Source: Micropterix aruncella
Taxonomy: Eukaryota; Arthropoda; Insecta; Lepidoptera; Micropterigidae
Assembly: GCA_944548615.1 (NCBI GenBank)
Contig: OX155960.1
Coordinates: forward strand, 29,358,056 to 29,422,055
Length of the DNA stretch: 64,000 nt
Direction of reading: 5' to 3'
Positions 46,491 to 57,769 of the stretch are shown here, piece after piece. Made by a program: the position numbers and the translations under genes. The first letter of the stretch is position 1. Every line of letters begins with the position of its first letter. The notes under the pieces were generated by a model. It saw only the letters and a program-made list of their open reading frames with translations, had not been told where the DNA came from and made no database searches.

Positions 46491-47261
46491 GAAAAACTTA
46501 TATAGTTGAACACTGAACACATTACACTCATTATTATTATGTTTAATATAGAGATTTTCGTGGTGTAACTGTATGGCTGCTGCACTGTATATGACGCTCT
46601 AAACATGCCTACTCAGTATAAAATAATAATATTTATATAATGTATGAATAACAAACGAATTTTTAAATCATAGCTCTTATTATTTTAATATTATTTACAT
46701 AAAAATTACAATTTTTAATTTGGTACGCAGCTTTCATATTAATTACGTGTCGATATTCATTGTAATAATTACTCGCGTTCAAATAGACTAAAAGATGGCA
46801 TTCTATTATATCTATCTATAATTATCATTGGTTAAATAATGGGTTTTTATAAATAATCAGTCCTTTATAAAAAACTATTTATTATATATCTTATTATAGA
46901 TGGCCAAAAAATTGCTAGTAATAATAATAAAATGCTTTATTCGTACGAAAATGCGAGCTATTAGTTTATCCGGACAATGCTATCAGAAGTAATAAATAAC
47001 CGGCGTAAAGGGTTGCACAAAGGTACTATAGCATTGCGCAATCTAATACATTATATCATCGATGCTACTACGTAATGTACTAAAGGGAATTGAGATCCTA
47101 TTGCCCATATATTATTAGTTTAGCCTTGATTACTCTGGGGTATTCTCTCTAGATGCCCATTATGTACTCGTAAACTGTTATTACGTAGCGACGACGCTTA
47201 AGCGATAAAAGATACTCAAAAATAATCTTTTAAAATAACATATAGAATATTTGTAACATTA
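46491..47261. other. AT-rich spacer
   Basis: Includes an inverted relative (46787-46880) of the weak repeat at 30185-30420, and a CTTTATTCGTACGAAAATGC phrase near 46933 that may be a LINE tail. No gene. Confidence 0.4.
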
Positions 47262-49857
47262 TTTATTTATTTATTTATTTAAAATTATTAATATGTAGTT
47301 TTACAGTTATGTTTTTATTTGTACATCATTTTTATATTATAATAAGGCTATGGTTAACAATAATAAATACAAACGGAGCTGCCATGGAATTCACCGACCG
47401 GAGTCGGGCCCATCATAATACTATTTTTTTACACTTCTGGGGGGTGAGCAGTGGATTCCGGACTTACGAACCGGCTGTGGTAGGTTTAGGACAGCTGTCT
47501 TGCCACATGTGAGCGTTCACCTTGCCACCCATTCACTCCCCCTTCGAAGCCATAGAATTTGAGATGCGCAAATCGCAGTTTTATGTAGATAATTTTTCTA
47601 AGAAAGAGTTGATTATTTTTCTGGAAAGGCCAAGATCTTTAAAGAGGTGAAATAGAGATTTAGCTGGCAGGCCACGAGCGCCAACTTCCACCGCGTGAAG
47701 GTGAACAGTGAAGCCTTTCCGGGTTACGGCATTTGCAAGATCATGGTATTTATATAATTTGTACTCGTGGTCTTTTGGGATATTTGATTCCCATGGAACA
47801 GTTAATTCTACAATAAGAGCCACCTTCCGAGATAGAGAGTAAAGAGTTATATCTGGACGGAGGGCTGTGCATCCGAGACTTTCAGGGAATTTATACTGCT
47901 TTGAGACCGAATCAACCTCCAGAATCCAATCTGTAGCTTTCTCGATTATTGAGAAAGGTTTTGTAGTTAAATGTTTTTTGCCTTTAGAGCCATCCCGCAC
48001 AAACTGTATTGGGGGTTTGGAGGATACTGTCAAACCCTTGTTGGCACGAGCCACTGAGAGACTAATTACCTCGCGAATAACAGCGAGAACTTTGTCATGG
48101 CGGTAAGTGTACCGTCCTTGATCTAAGGCCACCTTGCAGCCAGCTAGAATGTGTCTAGCTGTGCAAGGGGTATTGCTACAGAGGGGACAAGAACTATCCT
48201 CGGCAAAGCTCCAACGAGCGAGGTTACTGGGGTCTGGAAGTGTATGCTGAAAGGCATTCAAATAAAATTTCAGCATCTCTGGCGTCCAGTCATAGAGCAT
48301 TACCTTCCAGTGCATTGGAGGCGGAATGCAAAAGTCCCCAATTGTTGTCCAATCATTCTGGCATTGAAGGCCAATAGCATGAGCCATACTCTTGCTGTCG
48401 TAATCTCCCCGCAAAAGAGACTTCTTCAAGTCCACGTCGCTCGTGGTTGTACTGCCATACCCCAGACCAGTGCCATTCTGGCTGATTCCAGTAAGGAACT
48501 TTTTGTGGAAGTCTACGCGGGCTTGTAGATCATTTGAATCACTACGGCCACTTATTACGTGCTTCGATATTGCCGGATCTTTGGAATTGCACAGAATCGA
48601 ATTTTTGGTTATTCTGGAGTTGGCGTAAAGCAGAGAGGGCAGTTTAAGCGCTAGCCCAAAATTTTGTTTGGACCTGAAGAGAGTCGAGGGGTCAGCTGGT
48701 TTGGCTAAGGACAGCCAGGATTTTAAACTAGCTGTCACCAGCGCATCTAGACGGGACAGTTGGGTTTCGGTAAAATCGTAAATAAGAAAGGGCCATGACA
48801 AATGTGACGTTAGATAATTGTCATAGATCCAGGCCTTACGAGGGCCAGAAATTAGCAAGGCATCTATTTTCGCCAGGCAACTTTTGAAATGCTCTATAAC
48901 ATGATCGCCCGAGACGTCTTTTCCCTGATGGGTGATTTTTCTGCCGAGGAATTTGAAATGATTGTTTGGGTCTATAAGGGAGATATTAGAGCCCTTATAG
49001 ACCAATTTGGGGTCATAGGATGTAAATTTTGTGCCCATGCGGGCGAGTCCAAGGCAAAAACATTTGGAGGGCTTCACTTTTATACAGCCTGACCAGTCGC
49101 AGAAAAGCTCCACTTTCTGTAATAGCAGGGAAAGCTGCTTGGGGCTTCTGGTGATGAAAGTTAGGTCGTCGGCAAAAGCGAGGCACGACGAGGTGTATTG
49201 GCCGTCTGTTTTAAAACGGTAGCCCCACTTCCTGTCAAACTGGGTCAGGCTTTCCAGCAGTATATTAAAAACTATATTAAAAATCGTCGGGGAGAGGCAA
49301 CAGCCCTGAAATAGTCCAATTGAATATGGTATAGAGCGGGTAGTCCATTCTTGCGTTTTAACATGGAAAGTCAGACAGTTGTAGTAGGAGGCTACAATGT
49401 CACGCACGACTGGTGGGAAGTTGTACCAGCGGAGTGCAAAGTGGAGGAGACTGTGTCGGACTGACCCAAAGGCATTCTCTAGGTCGAGCCAGCATACATT
49501 GATTTGGCGTTCGTGCTGTCTCGCATCCTTGATGGCAGCAGCCAGGAGAGAATTGTGCTCGAGGCAGCCCGAGACGCCACGCATGAAGCCTTTTTGAACT
49601 GATACTCCAAGGTACTCATTCCGGTGCATGAATTCGCTCATCCTCGTGTGGACTATGCTAAAAAAGATTTTGGCCACAGTGTCTGTGCGAGCAATGGGCC
49701 GAGCGTCCTTTGGTCCGGTGCAAACTGGGACCTTCAGAATTAAGATGACTGTCGCTCGGCCAAAATTCTGTGGGACTACACCGCTATTCCATATATTTCG
49801 GAAGATGGATCCTAAATATTGCTGAAGGCAGGGGCATTTTTTGTATACTAAATATAT
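47262..49857 (-). mobile_element. RLE-type LINE (R2/NeSL-like), 5'-truncated, (AAAT)n tail
   Basis: On the minus strand: an open frame from 49857 to the stop at 47581, about 295 bases of 3' untranslated sequence, then AAAT repeats at about 47262-47285. The RT fingers start near 49840. Missing are only the N-terminal DNA-binding zinc fingers and any upstream untranslated region. The class differs from the APE-type LINEs elsewhere in this window. Confidence 0.85.
47581..49677 (-). CDS. Reverse transcriptase with CCHC and restriction-like endonuclease
   Basis: 698 residues from a GTG codon at 49677; the frame is open for 60 further codons upstream (to 49857) with clear RT fingers (NIWNSGVVPQNFGRATVIL, ARPIARTDT), so 49677 is not a true start. 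RT motif A has D65 (WLDLENAFGS), motif B QGCCLSPTIFN at 124-134, and motif C FADD at 168-171, all intact. A C-x2-C-x8-H-x4-C zinc motif is at 497-514. A PD...E nuclease core follows (RPD at 607-609, VELTVPWE around E624), then VEVGARGLPAKS near 663. This order (RT, CCHC, restriction-like endonuclease) defines R2, NeSL and Utopia-type LINEs; the C-terminus looks closest to NeSL/Utopia. Such enzymes nick a specific target and prime cDNA on it. The frame has no stop, so the copy is young or under constraint. Confidence 0.9.
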   Translation of the reverse strand: MAKIFFSIVHTRMSEFMHRNEYLGVSVQKGFMRGVSGCLEHNSLLAAAIKDARQHERQINVCWLDLENAFGSVRHSLLHFALRWYNFPPVVRDIVASYYNCLTFHVKTQEWTTRSIPYSIGLFQGCCLSPTIFNIVFNILLESLTQFDRKWGYRFKTDGQYTSSCLAFADDLTFITRSPKQLSLLLQKVELFCDWSGCIKVKPSKCFCLGLARMGTKFTSYDPKLVYKGSNISLIDPNNHFKFLGRKITHQGKDVSGDHVIEHFKSCLAKIDALLISGPRKAWIYDNYLTSHLSWPFLIYDFTETQLSRLDALVTASLKSWLSLAKPADPSTLFRSKQNFGLALKLPSLLYANSRITKNSILCNSKDPAISKHVISGRSDSNDLQARVDFHKKFLTGISQNGTGLGYGSTTTSDVDLKKSLLRGDYDSKSMAHAIGLQCQNDWTTIGDFCIPPPMHWKVMLYDWTPEMLKFYLNAFQHTLPDPSNLARWSFAEDSSCPLCSNTPCTARHILAGCKVALDQGRYTYRHDKVLAVIREVISLSVARANKGLTVSSKPPIQFVRDGSKGKKHLTTKPFSIIEKATDWILEVDSVSKQYKFPESLGCTALRPDITLYSLSRKVALIVELTVPWESNIPKDHEYKLYKYHDLANAVTRKGFTVHLHAVEVGARGLPAKSLFHLFKDLGLSRKIINSFLEKLST

Positions 49858-50511
49858 TTATTATATTTTTCATCTGATCTTGTATTTTAATTCCCATTTT
49901 ATTTACATTTTTTACTAATCTAAAAAAATATATAATTAGGTTCTACTACCTCACTCTTTTTAAGCAATTATGATTATCTAAATACTAGCTAATTGTGCAT
50001 CTGTTTTATATGTCTATGTTAAGGTTAATAATTTTATATTATCATTTTCACTTTTATATTATGAATTTTATATTCAATTCTCCAGCACATGAATGGTATG
50101 GACATAATAAAAGGTCTTAGTGTATACATTCCACCAAATTCTATATTCTTCATTACTTAGTTTTTTATGTTGATTTATAATACATTTACAACAATTTAAA
50201 TATCCGCCTTAGAACAACTGGCAACAGTTTCTGGCATAACATGTTATCAGTTTTTTGCTATTGGATTCTCGGCTATGACATTGTCATTGTATATGTTCAT
50301 TTACTGTAGATAATTGTTAATTACCAAATAAATACAAAAAAAATATGACAACATCATTTCAGGTGAGTTCGTATAATTAATAAATTATATTCGCTCCTCG
50401 TCGGACACGTCGTATTATATTAACAAATATATGATATTTAAAGCTAAATATATGGATGTCAAATCGTATTATGTAGATAATATTAACATTATCAACGTTA
50501 TATTAGTAGAT

Positions 50512-50561
50512 AATATTTAAATACACGTACGGCATTGATGTCGTACGTAAATTTAAATATT
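50512..50561. repeat. Inverted repeat, 20-bp arms
   Basis: AATATTTAAATACACGTACG (50512-50531) pairs with 50542-50561 over 18 of 20 positions around a 10-base loop. It could be a small cruciform or hairpin. Confidence 0.75.
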
Positions 50562-52028
50562 AACATTTTAACGTATTATTTATTTGTAAGTGCAGCAAGT
50601 GTACATACTTATAAAAAGTACATACTATTATAATTAGTACAACAAAAATAAAATATTTATGTAGTACTACATAAGTACATTACAGTAAGTGCAGTAATTC
50701 TTGTAACACAGATATTTTTGCATACACTTAATATACGGCTATATATAAAATACGGCTAATTGCTGTTGTTTTGTGAGAAAATAATCTTCGAGCGATTTTA
50801 TAAGAATATTTTATTGAAATCGCAAATGTCAACAACTCACTAAATGTACACTGTCATCAATATTCCATTCCGGTTTAACCATAGACAATTTTATGGAGAT
50901 TCCTAAAAAAAATCACAGTAGGTATACTAGAAACACGCATCGACAAGTGTGTATCGAGTTCTTGGTCATCTGAGCTTAATATTATGTTATATGACGAGTA
51001 TTTATTAATTTGTTTATATAAAATGGCCGGCTTGTATCTAAATTATGCATTCGGTGTTGAGATTGGTGGACATATATGCTTGCCTATCCTGGTGGACCAT
51101 TCTGAAAGGAAATACATTACCCCTGTAACTATTAAATGTTCCCCTCAAAACATAGGCGAAGGGTGCGATGAAACGGGGCATGAAATGACTGAACTTGATT
51201 CGATGTATTTCCAAAAGATTGCGCGCCGCAATATCTGATTACTTGTAGCATATCTCAGTCCCGTAAAAGAATGTACAAAAAATCTAAAAAAGACACTAAT
51301 TGTCTTTTTCAATATTCACGAACGTTTGTACAAATATGTAGCAAGAGAAATAAGATTTTTTTGTTACATAATAAATCTTCCCGTGGTGAACTTTAGGTAT
51401 AAGTATGCCCAACAATTACCATAGATATGTGTGTGGAGCTACGGTAACAGCCGTATTCCATAAGTCAAATTCAGTCAGCGGATGTTGCTCTGATTATCCG
51501 ATATGCAATGAATGTGTAAATAGTAGTGCGCAACAGACTGTTTGTTGATAGTATGCAAATTTGCTGCTTGCTGTGTTAGATTTCTGGGGGTAGAGATGAG
51601 ATGGAAAGGCGTAGGGATGAGGGCGGAAGCGAGTGGCGTTGCCGACTGCTCAAGAAAGAAGACAGACGTCACACGTTCGGGAACATATTGATAATCGTGG
51701 GAGTGCCAGAACAGAGTCATATACAATAAAATGAGGAAGCAAATGTCCTGGCTAGGTAAGGGTCATCGAAACCCTTTCTGGGATATGCATATCAGAACCG
51801 GCATTATGCATGTCAGACTCTTCTCAAAAAACTCGACACTAAAAAGTCGCTGAAAACTTAACAAGGAGAGGCTCGGAGTGAAGCAATTCAAAGCGTTTCC
51901 ATAAAGCGGCACTTTTTCAAATATATTTGAAGCATGGCTCAAACTGGCCGAACCCTATATATGAACAATCTCTTACGCTTCGCCATGCTACGCATAAGAC
52001 CATTGCCGGTATGTCGAACGTCGTCACG

Positions 52029-52090
52029 TTCATGTCGCAACTCGCGTCGCGTTCATGTCGCATTTGCGTTCATGTCGCAACTCATGTCGC
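52029..52090. repeat. Minisatellite, GTTCATGTCGC units
   Basis: CGTTCATGTCGCAACTCGCG and variants repeat three times with a period near 20 bases. Confidence 0.75.
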
Positions 52091-52450
52091 TTGGCTTAGT
52101 TTATCTGTGTCCTTATGGATTGTTGAGGTGTTATTATAGACTTTTATGTAAATATTTATCGTCTGGATTACCCGTTGCATTTTTAGCTATAAGATGCACG
52201 TACCGTACAACACTATTTTCTGGACTGCTGATCTGGATGACTCAGACACCTCGTCATGCAAAGGCATCATTAATACTGGATTTTCCACGTTACAATGCGT
52301 TGGGAGTGTGCGGTGCTAGTGGTGTTTACTATTATAATATTACTTATAATGGTGTTACTTCCAATCGAAATTTTGACCATACATGGCTTCCTTACGTAAA
52401 CATGGCGTAATACACTGTTTGAAAAAAATATGTTTCTTCTTGTATTTCAG

Positions 52451-52699
52451 CAATTAATCGCCACTAGAATGATATCCTAAAAATCGGTCGTTGAAAATAT
52501 TTTCGTGGATAAGCTGGCAGCACTATACCGAAGGGAAGGCCGCCCAACCAAACGAAATCAGTTCTGCCGCTACGCCGCAACGGGCTCGTTGCGTGTGCCG
52601 CCCGCTCTGTTCCGAAATTGCGATCGCGTTTCCAGCTGACCGCGAGGAAAATGCCTTCAAGATAGTGTTATGTTGCAGTTTCATAAGCTGAACACTGTC
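52451..52699 (+). promoter_or_regulatory. Putative 5' region of the gene at 52700
   Basis: A polypyrimidine run and CAG at 52433-52450 look like a 3' splice site. The following 250 bases are more GC-rich than the flanks and contain no long frame joined to the protein, so they could be a 5' untranslated exon. An in-frame upstream ATG at 52670 would add ten residues. RNA evidence is needed to fix the start. Confidence 0.35.
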
Positions 52700-53161
52700 A
52701 TGACAGCCAGGACTTTCGATTCAGCGAAATCGAAATATGTGATTATAATTTTGATAGTGATGTTTGTGATTTTAACACTTTTGTACAATGAGATATTTAG
52801 TATAGAAAGACCGAAGATAGATAAAGTTTTGCAACCAAAAGAAACTCGCGATGTAGTTTACTATAAGGATTTGAGTGACATGAAAGACATATTCTCGAAT
52901 GCTACTAAAGAGTTGATAGCTTTAGAGCTAAAAGCGAAGAGACTGGGGGACAATATGAAGAGAGTGAAGGAAAGCACCAGTAATCTCCTCTGGAAAAATA
53001 AGGATAAGTCCTTGTGGTGCATACTCTTCAAGAATTTGAACTGTAATGTCATCATCAGACATGAATTTCATAAACACGCTGGGTTGAAGAGAATCATGAA
53101 CGACGACGACGGAACGACTGAGGTTCCTGTCAGGAAAAAGTGGCCCAAAATCGTAAATTGA
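52700..53161 (+). CDS. Small membrane-anchored protein, unrecognised
   Basis: 153 residues from the ATG at 52700 (MTARTFDSAKSKYV); an ATG at 52670 would give 163. The N-terminus is basic, followed by a strongly hydrophobic helix (VIIILIVMFVILTLLY, about residues 14-29), so it is a signal anchor or signal peptide. The rest is Lys-rich and predicted helical (DMKDIFSNATKELIALELKA, KRLGDNMKRVKES), with a NAT glycosylation sequon and two Cys (LWCILFKNLNCN). I do not recognise the family. An AATAAA at about 53180 could be the polyadenylation signal. The 3' two-thirds plus the downstream 180 bases are duplicated in tandem right after. It is the only candidate host gene here, and the confidence reflects that. 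Confidence 0.5.
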   Translation: MTARTFDSAKSKYVIIILIVMFVILTLLYNEIFSIERPKIDKVLQPKETRDVVYYKDLSDMKDIFSNATKELIALELKAKRLGDNMKRVKESTSNLLWKNKDKSLWCILFKNLNCNVIIRHEFHKHAGLKRIMNDDDGTTEVPVRKKWPKIVN

Positions 53162-53340
53162 GTGACGTTTCTAAATGTAAATAAAAAGTAAGTAAAAATA
53201 ACTAAGCTATAATAAGTAAATAATTGTTCAATGGAAGTGTGTGAGTCCGTCCGTATGTGAGACCAAAGAGATTTCAGTCAGTATACTTAGTGTAGTCTAG
53301 ATAATGTATTGCACTAAGTATTTAACCTGCACGATGTAGA

Positions 53341-53843
53341 CACTCTCGATGTAGTATACTATAAGTATGTAAGTGACATGAAAGACATATTCTCGAATGC
53401 TACTAAAGAGTTGATAGGTTTGGACCTAAAAGCGAAGAGACTGGGGGTCAATATGAAGAGAGTGAGGGAAAGCACTAGTAATCTCCTGTGGAAGAATAAG
53501 AATAAGTCCTTGTGGTGCATACTTTCAAGAATACGAACTGTAATGTCATCAGCAGACACGAGTTTCATAAACACGCTGGGTTGAAGAGAATCATGAACGA
53601 CGAAGACGAAACGACTGAGGTTCTTGTCAGGAAAAGTGGCCCAAAATCGCTTATTGAGTGACGTTTCCAAATGTAAAAAAAAGTAAGTAAAAATAGCTAA
53701 GGTTATAATTGTTTAATGGAAGTAGGTAATATAATTGTTTAATGGAAGTGTGTGAGTGCGCCCGTATGTGAGACAAAAGAAACATAGATTTCAGTCAGTG
53801 TAGCCTAGATAGTCCATTGCACTATTAAGTAGTTAACCTGCAA
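53341..53843 (+). pseudogene. Tandem partial copy of the membrane-protein gene
   Basis: About 500 bases starting ACTCTCGATGTAGTATACTA correspond to 52846-53340, including the 3' flank (GAAGTGTGTGAGT..., TTTCAGTCAGT). The copy lacks the start codon and membrane helix. The reading is kept for about 60 residues (DMKDIFSNATKELIGLDLKA) with several substitutions. Then one base is lost near 53523 (CTCTTC to CTTTC), giving a stop at 53584. A second one-base loss in the A-run near 53630 restores the original frame. The 3' flank of this copy has its own internal duplication (AATTGTTTAATGGAAGT twice, about 53706 and 53731). Confidence 0.8.
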
Positions 53844-54217
53844 TTGGCTGTTTTCTACGTTGCCATATATTACATGAGCATCGTATATTTTCCCTGCTGT
53901 GCAATTTATGTCGTCTGTGCCTATAATTTAATCAGACGACACTCCTCATTGGAAACTAATATCAAAGTATGGCCCAATAATTACCTAATAATAAATGTAT
54001 CATTCGATCAAAGTGAGTGTATTATTATTATTGCGGTAGCTTCGACGTTGAAGTACTTGAATAACACAGGAAGTCGCATCACTTTTCCCATATTCCCTCA
54101 TGTGTGAATGATATAAAATTAATAGAAGATGATACAGACAGAAGAGAATACCTAGCCTGGTTATTTAAAAATATTTTCTGAATACCTATATATTAATTGT
54201 ATCACAAATTTAATATA
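53844..54217. other. Spacer
   Basis: An 87-codon open stretch at 53844-54107 has no family resemblance and begins at the end of the duplicated unit. Nothing else seen. Confidence 0.35.
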
Positions 54218-54575
54218 CAGTAGAACTCCAATTATCCAAAATCCGACTATCCGAATTGCTGATTATCCGAAATTAAAACGGAAAACAATTAGGACGGGAA
54301 CGTACTGCGATTCGCAAAATAATGATTCTGTCTACGGGCGCTATTAATTGTCCTTGGGGGTGTTGTACTAATGTACAGCACTTTCTTTCTATATTATTAT
54401 TATTGATATTGATAATAAATTTTGATATTTAATAGTGTTATCTCCCAATTTAAACATTATATACAATAAATAACTAAAATACACCATTTTTTTCGGGATT
54501 AATCCAATTATCCGAATTTTCGATTATCCGAATGGGGTCCGGTCCCAATTGATTCCGATAATTGGAGCTCTACTG
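54218..54575. mobile_element. pogo/Tigger-type MITE, TA target duplication
   Basis: 358 bases flanked by TA on both sides (54216-54217 and 54576-54577). The left end CAGTAGAACTCCAATTATCC and the right end ATAATTGGAGCTCTACTG are inverted. Internal ATTATCCGAA words repeat on both arms. This end sequence is characteristic of pogo-like Tc1/mariner elements. No coding sequence; a worn pogo-type transposase piece lies at 63045-63269 but need not be its source. Confidence 0.85.
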
Positions 54576-54922
54576 TATGTACAAATCTATATTTAGTACT
54601 GCATTTTATTATATAAGTCTAGATAATAGATACTAAAAAAATAATTATTAGTTCAATAAAATAAAATAAATCTTCGATATAAGTAATTAGGATACAATTA
54701 ACCGATTTATTTTCCTATTTTTTTTAACTACTATCCTTTCTAATTAATTACTATTAGTTCTAAATTATAATAATGTTGTAAATGTTTGTTGAAATTAAAA
54801 AGAAACAATATGTAAACAACCCACTATAAATAAAATCTAAACTTTCGAAAAAAACTTGGCAGAAAAGTAAATACTCGAACCTTAGAATATTTAATTTAAA
54901 ACAATGACAAACGATAAATATA
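54576..54922. other. AT-rich spacer
   Basis: Nothing recognised. Confidence 0.4.
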
Positions 54923-54988
54923 CAGGTGAGTTTTAATTAAACCGGCGTCATTTGAGGGAGTGAATCAGTGGGAGCAAGTAGGCTACTT

Positions 54989-55361
<373 letters not shown>

Positions 55362-55636
55362 CCTATACTATTATAAACGCGAAAGTTTGTATGTATGTAT
55401 GGATGTTTGTTACTCTTTCACGCAAAAACTACTGAATGGATTTTGATGAAACTTTACAATAATATAGCTTATACATCAGAATAACACATAGGCTATAATT
55501 TATAAAGATATAGTGTGAATTATCTAAAATATAACGATAACTGTCAAGTAAATAGGAAAAATCTAAGAAATTGATATTCGAAATTTAAATTCTAAGCGTC
55601 AACATATATTTTGAAAATTTTCTCAACAATCCTACT

Positions 55637-55722
55637 TCCTACTAATATTATAAACGCGAAAGTTTGTAACGATTGCGCGACGTTACTATGGCGACGATTG
55701 CGTGACGTTACTATGGCGACGT
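55637..55722 (+). repeat. Second Helitron 5'-end sequence and 25-bp tandem pair
   Basis: TCCTACTAATATTATAAACG begins at 55637, near-identical to the outer 5' end at 55361. Directly after it, GATTGCGCGACGTTACTATG at 55671 repeats once with a 25-base period. Confidence 0.7.
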
Positions 55723-56019
55723 CATTGACAGCTGTGTCCATAATGTGTCCCTAATAAATGTTATCATCGTAATCGTAAATTAATTATTACTTACAATAAA
55801 ACAACGAAAGCGTAATTTCTTTGTGTGTAGTAGGTAATTATAGAAATTACTTCGTTTTTATCTCCATTGCATAGGTAAAAAGCGTGATTTTGTTTCACAA
55901 TTAGCAGATTAGAATTATTTTTTGACTATTAATTAGTATGTTGCTGTAATTTTCATTGAATAAGCAGGTATTGTATTTTTTAGGAAGAGTAGAAAAAGTC
56001 GCCAGCGTACATAGAAAGA

Positions 56020-56372
56020 TCAGAGATTTCCGAGTGCGACAAGGCCTTCTTTCAGAAGGATAGTTTGAACCGCCACGTGATCACGGTGCACAGGCGACTC
56101 AAAGCGTTCCCCTGTCACGAAAGCGACGGATCGTTCGCAGCGAAGGGCGACCTCGAGACGCACTTCAAGCGGTGCATCTCAAATCCAAGCAGTTCGAGTG
56201 CCCGCATTGCGACCGCTCCTTCACCGGGAGGGCCCTGCTCAACACTCACATCGATGCTTCGCATCTTAAACTGCCCGATTATCAGTGTCCCGAATGCCGC
56301 ATAACTTCACCACCAGGAGAAACCTGACGCAATACATCAAGGCTGTGCATCTGAAGATAAAGCCGTTCGTCT
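56020..56372 (+). pseudogene. C2H2 zinc-finger gene fragment inside the Helitron
   Basis: At least four finger pieces are readable. First, the end of a finger and linker (ASVHRKIRDF). Second, ECDKAFFQKDSLNRHVITVH followed by RRLKAFPCHE. After a frameshift near 56180 comes a third, FECPHCDRSFTGRALL then NTHIDASH, with all four ligands. Fourth, YQCPECR and, after another frameshift near 56310, FTTRRNLTQYIKAVH, where the first ligand His has become Tyr. It stops at 56374. A degraded DNA-binding protein piece, probably captured from a host gene, though the finger array could also derive from an ancestral Helitron protein. Non-functional. Confidence 0.75.
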
Positions 56373-56374
56373 GA

Positions 56375-56595
56375 GCGATCAGTCAGTCCCAAGATCGGCG
56401 TCGACAGCATTCTGAGTATCTGGCATCTCAACGAGCTAATGAGACTCCAGAGCAGTACCAAGCTCGGCGCCAACAGAACGTTGAGTATGTGGCATCTCAA
56501 AGGGCTGCTGAGACACCAGATCAGTCCCGAGATCGGCGTCGACAGAATGCTGAGTATCTGGCATCTCAACGGGCTGAGTATCTGTCATCTCAACA
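56375..56595 (+). pseudogene. Helitron RepHel N-terminal 23-residue repeats
   Basis: A 69-bp unit repeats three times (starts at 56384, 56453, 56522) plus a partial fourth. Each unit reads QARRQQNVEYVASQRAAETP or close, the Arg-, Gln- and Glu-rich repeat found near the N-terminus of some insect Helitron proteins. The frame is open across all units and follows directly on the zinc-finger stop. The Rep nuclease domain is missing. Confidence 0.65.
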
Positions 56596-57160
56596 CATAT
56601 ATATAACTAGAGAACGGATGGACCGATTTTCATGGTCTTTAATTTGTTGGATTTGTCTCCGCCCCGAATAGCAAAATAATATAAAAACATTGAAAAATTA
56701 ACGAAAACATAAAATACTTTAAAGCATCATTATCACAATTTTTCAATGTGCAACAACCGCGTTTGTTATAACTCGAGAACGGATAGACCGATTTTCATGG
56801 TTTTTGTTTTTTTGTATTTGTCTCCGTCCCGAATAGCATAATAACTACTAAAACATTGGAAAATGACCTAAAAAATAAAATAAAAGAAAAACATTTACCA
56901 TACATATTATTTCCAAAAAAAAAATTTTTCCGAAAAAATAAAATAAAAGAAAAAACATTTTCCCAAACATTTTATTTTTTGGGGAAAAACAAAATCCAAT
57001 ACATATTTATTTTATATATATATCTATATATATAAAACAAAGTCGGGTTTGTTCGAACACTTATAACTCGAGAACGGTTGGACCGATTTTTATGGTTTTT
57101 GATTTGTTGTATTTGTCTCCGTCCCGAATGGCAGAATAACTTAAAAAGAAAAATTGGAAA
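56596..57160 (+). repeat. Three copies of a Helitron-internal block
   Basis: ATAACTCGAGAACGGATAGA and ACCGATTTTCATGGT with TTGTCTCCGTCCCGAATAGC recur starting at 56603, 56768 and 57063. The third is preceded by TCTATATATATAAAACAAAG (57021), itself a Helitron 5'-end sequence, so the blocks may be successive 5' ends. Confidence 0.7.
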
Positions 57161-57224
57161 GTTGGTGGAAAGTTGGAAACAAAAATTGGAAAACTGTCTT
57201 AAAATTAAAATAAAAGAAAATACA

Positions 57225-57368
57225 CTTTCTCATACAAAATGTAAATCCGTGTTTTCCCATGGTAAGTTATACGTGGCATGTTCACGTGTCGGCAAATCAT
57301 CCGCTTTATTTGTTCTTGCGCCTGATAAAAAAACAAAAAATGTCGTATATCACAAGGTGCTTCAATGA
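57225..57368 (+). pseudogene. Helitron helicase C-terminal fragment
   Basis: The last ~42 residues of a PIF1-type Helitron helicase: VFSHGKLYVACSRVGKSS includes SF1 helicase motif VI, then LFVLAPDKKTKNVVYHKVLQ and a stop at 57368. About 220 bases separate the stop from the Helitron 3' end, as expected for a RepHel gene. The Rep domain and helicase motifs I-V are missing, so the element depends on an autonomous relative. Confidence 0.75.
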
Positions 57369-57584
57369 AGAGAATTAAACCGAGTGCATTCCATGCTACA
57401 CAATAGTTTAATTCAATTATGTCTTGCTGACACGCGATTGGTATATTTAATTTTTGTACTTTTATATTTCTTTATGTGTTATTATCTTAATAAAGTAGTG
57501 AACTTAATATTTATTTTGTATTAATTGGATTACTTTAATAAAATCATAAATTGAGTTCAGCTAATCTGTAACAAGACATTCATT

Positions 57585-57769
<185 letters not shown>

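Larger units (their letters stand above)
49860..52450. other. AT-rich spacer, no gene accepted
   Basis: Mostly AT-rich. Open stretches at 50984-51238 and 51934-52410 were examined: neither has a recognisable domain, and the latter runs through a minisatellite. A TTTCTTCTTGTATTTCAG splice-acceptor-like run ends at 52450, just before the gene-like region. Confidence 0.4.

Noticed and set aside
47867..49825. Several plus-strand open frames of 60-125 codons
   Set aside because: They are antisense shadows of the RLE LINE coding sequence.
51934..52410. 158-codon open frame upstream of the host-like gene
   Set aside because: It runs through a GTTCATGTCGC minisatellite, a second frame is also open over part of it, and no domain is visible. 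Being next to a splice-acceptor-like run is not enough.
53844..54107. 87-codon open frame after the duplicated gene
   Set aside because: Hydrophobic and Tyr-rich but unrelated to the duplicated protein; starts at the edge of the duplication by chance.
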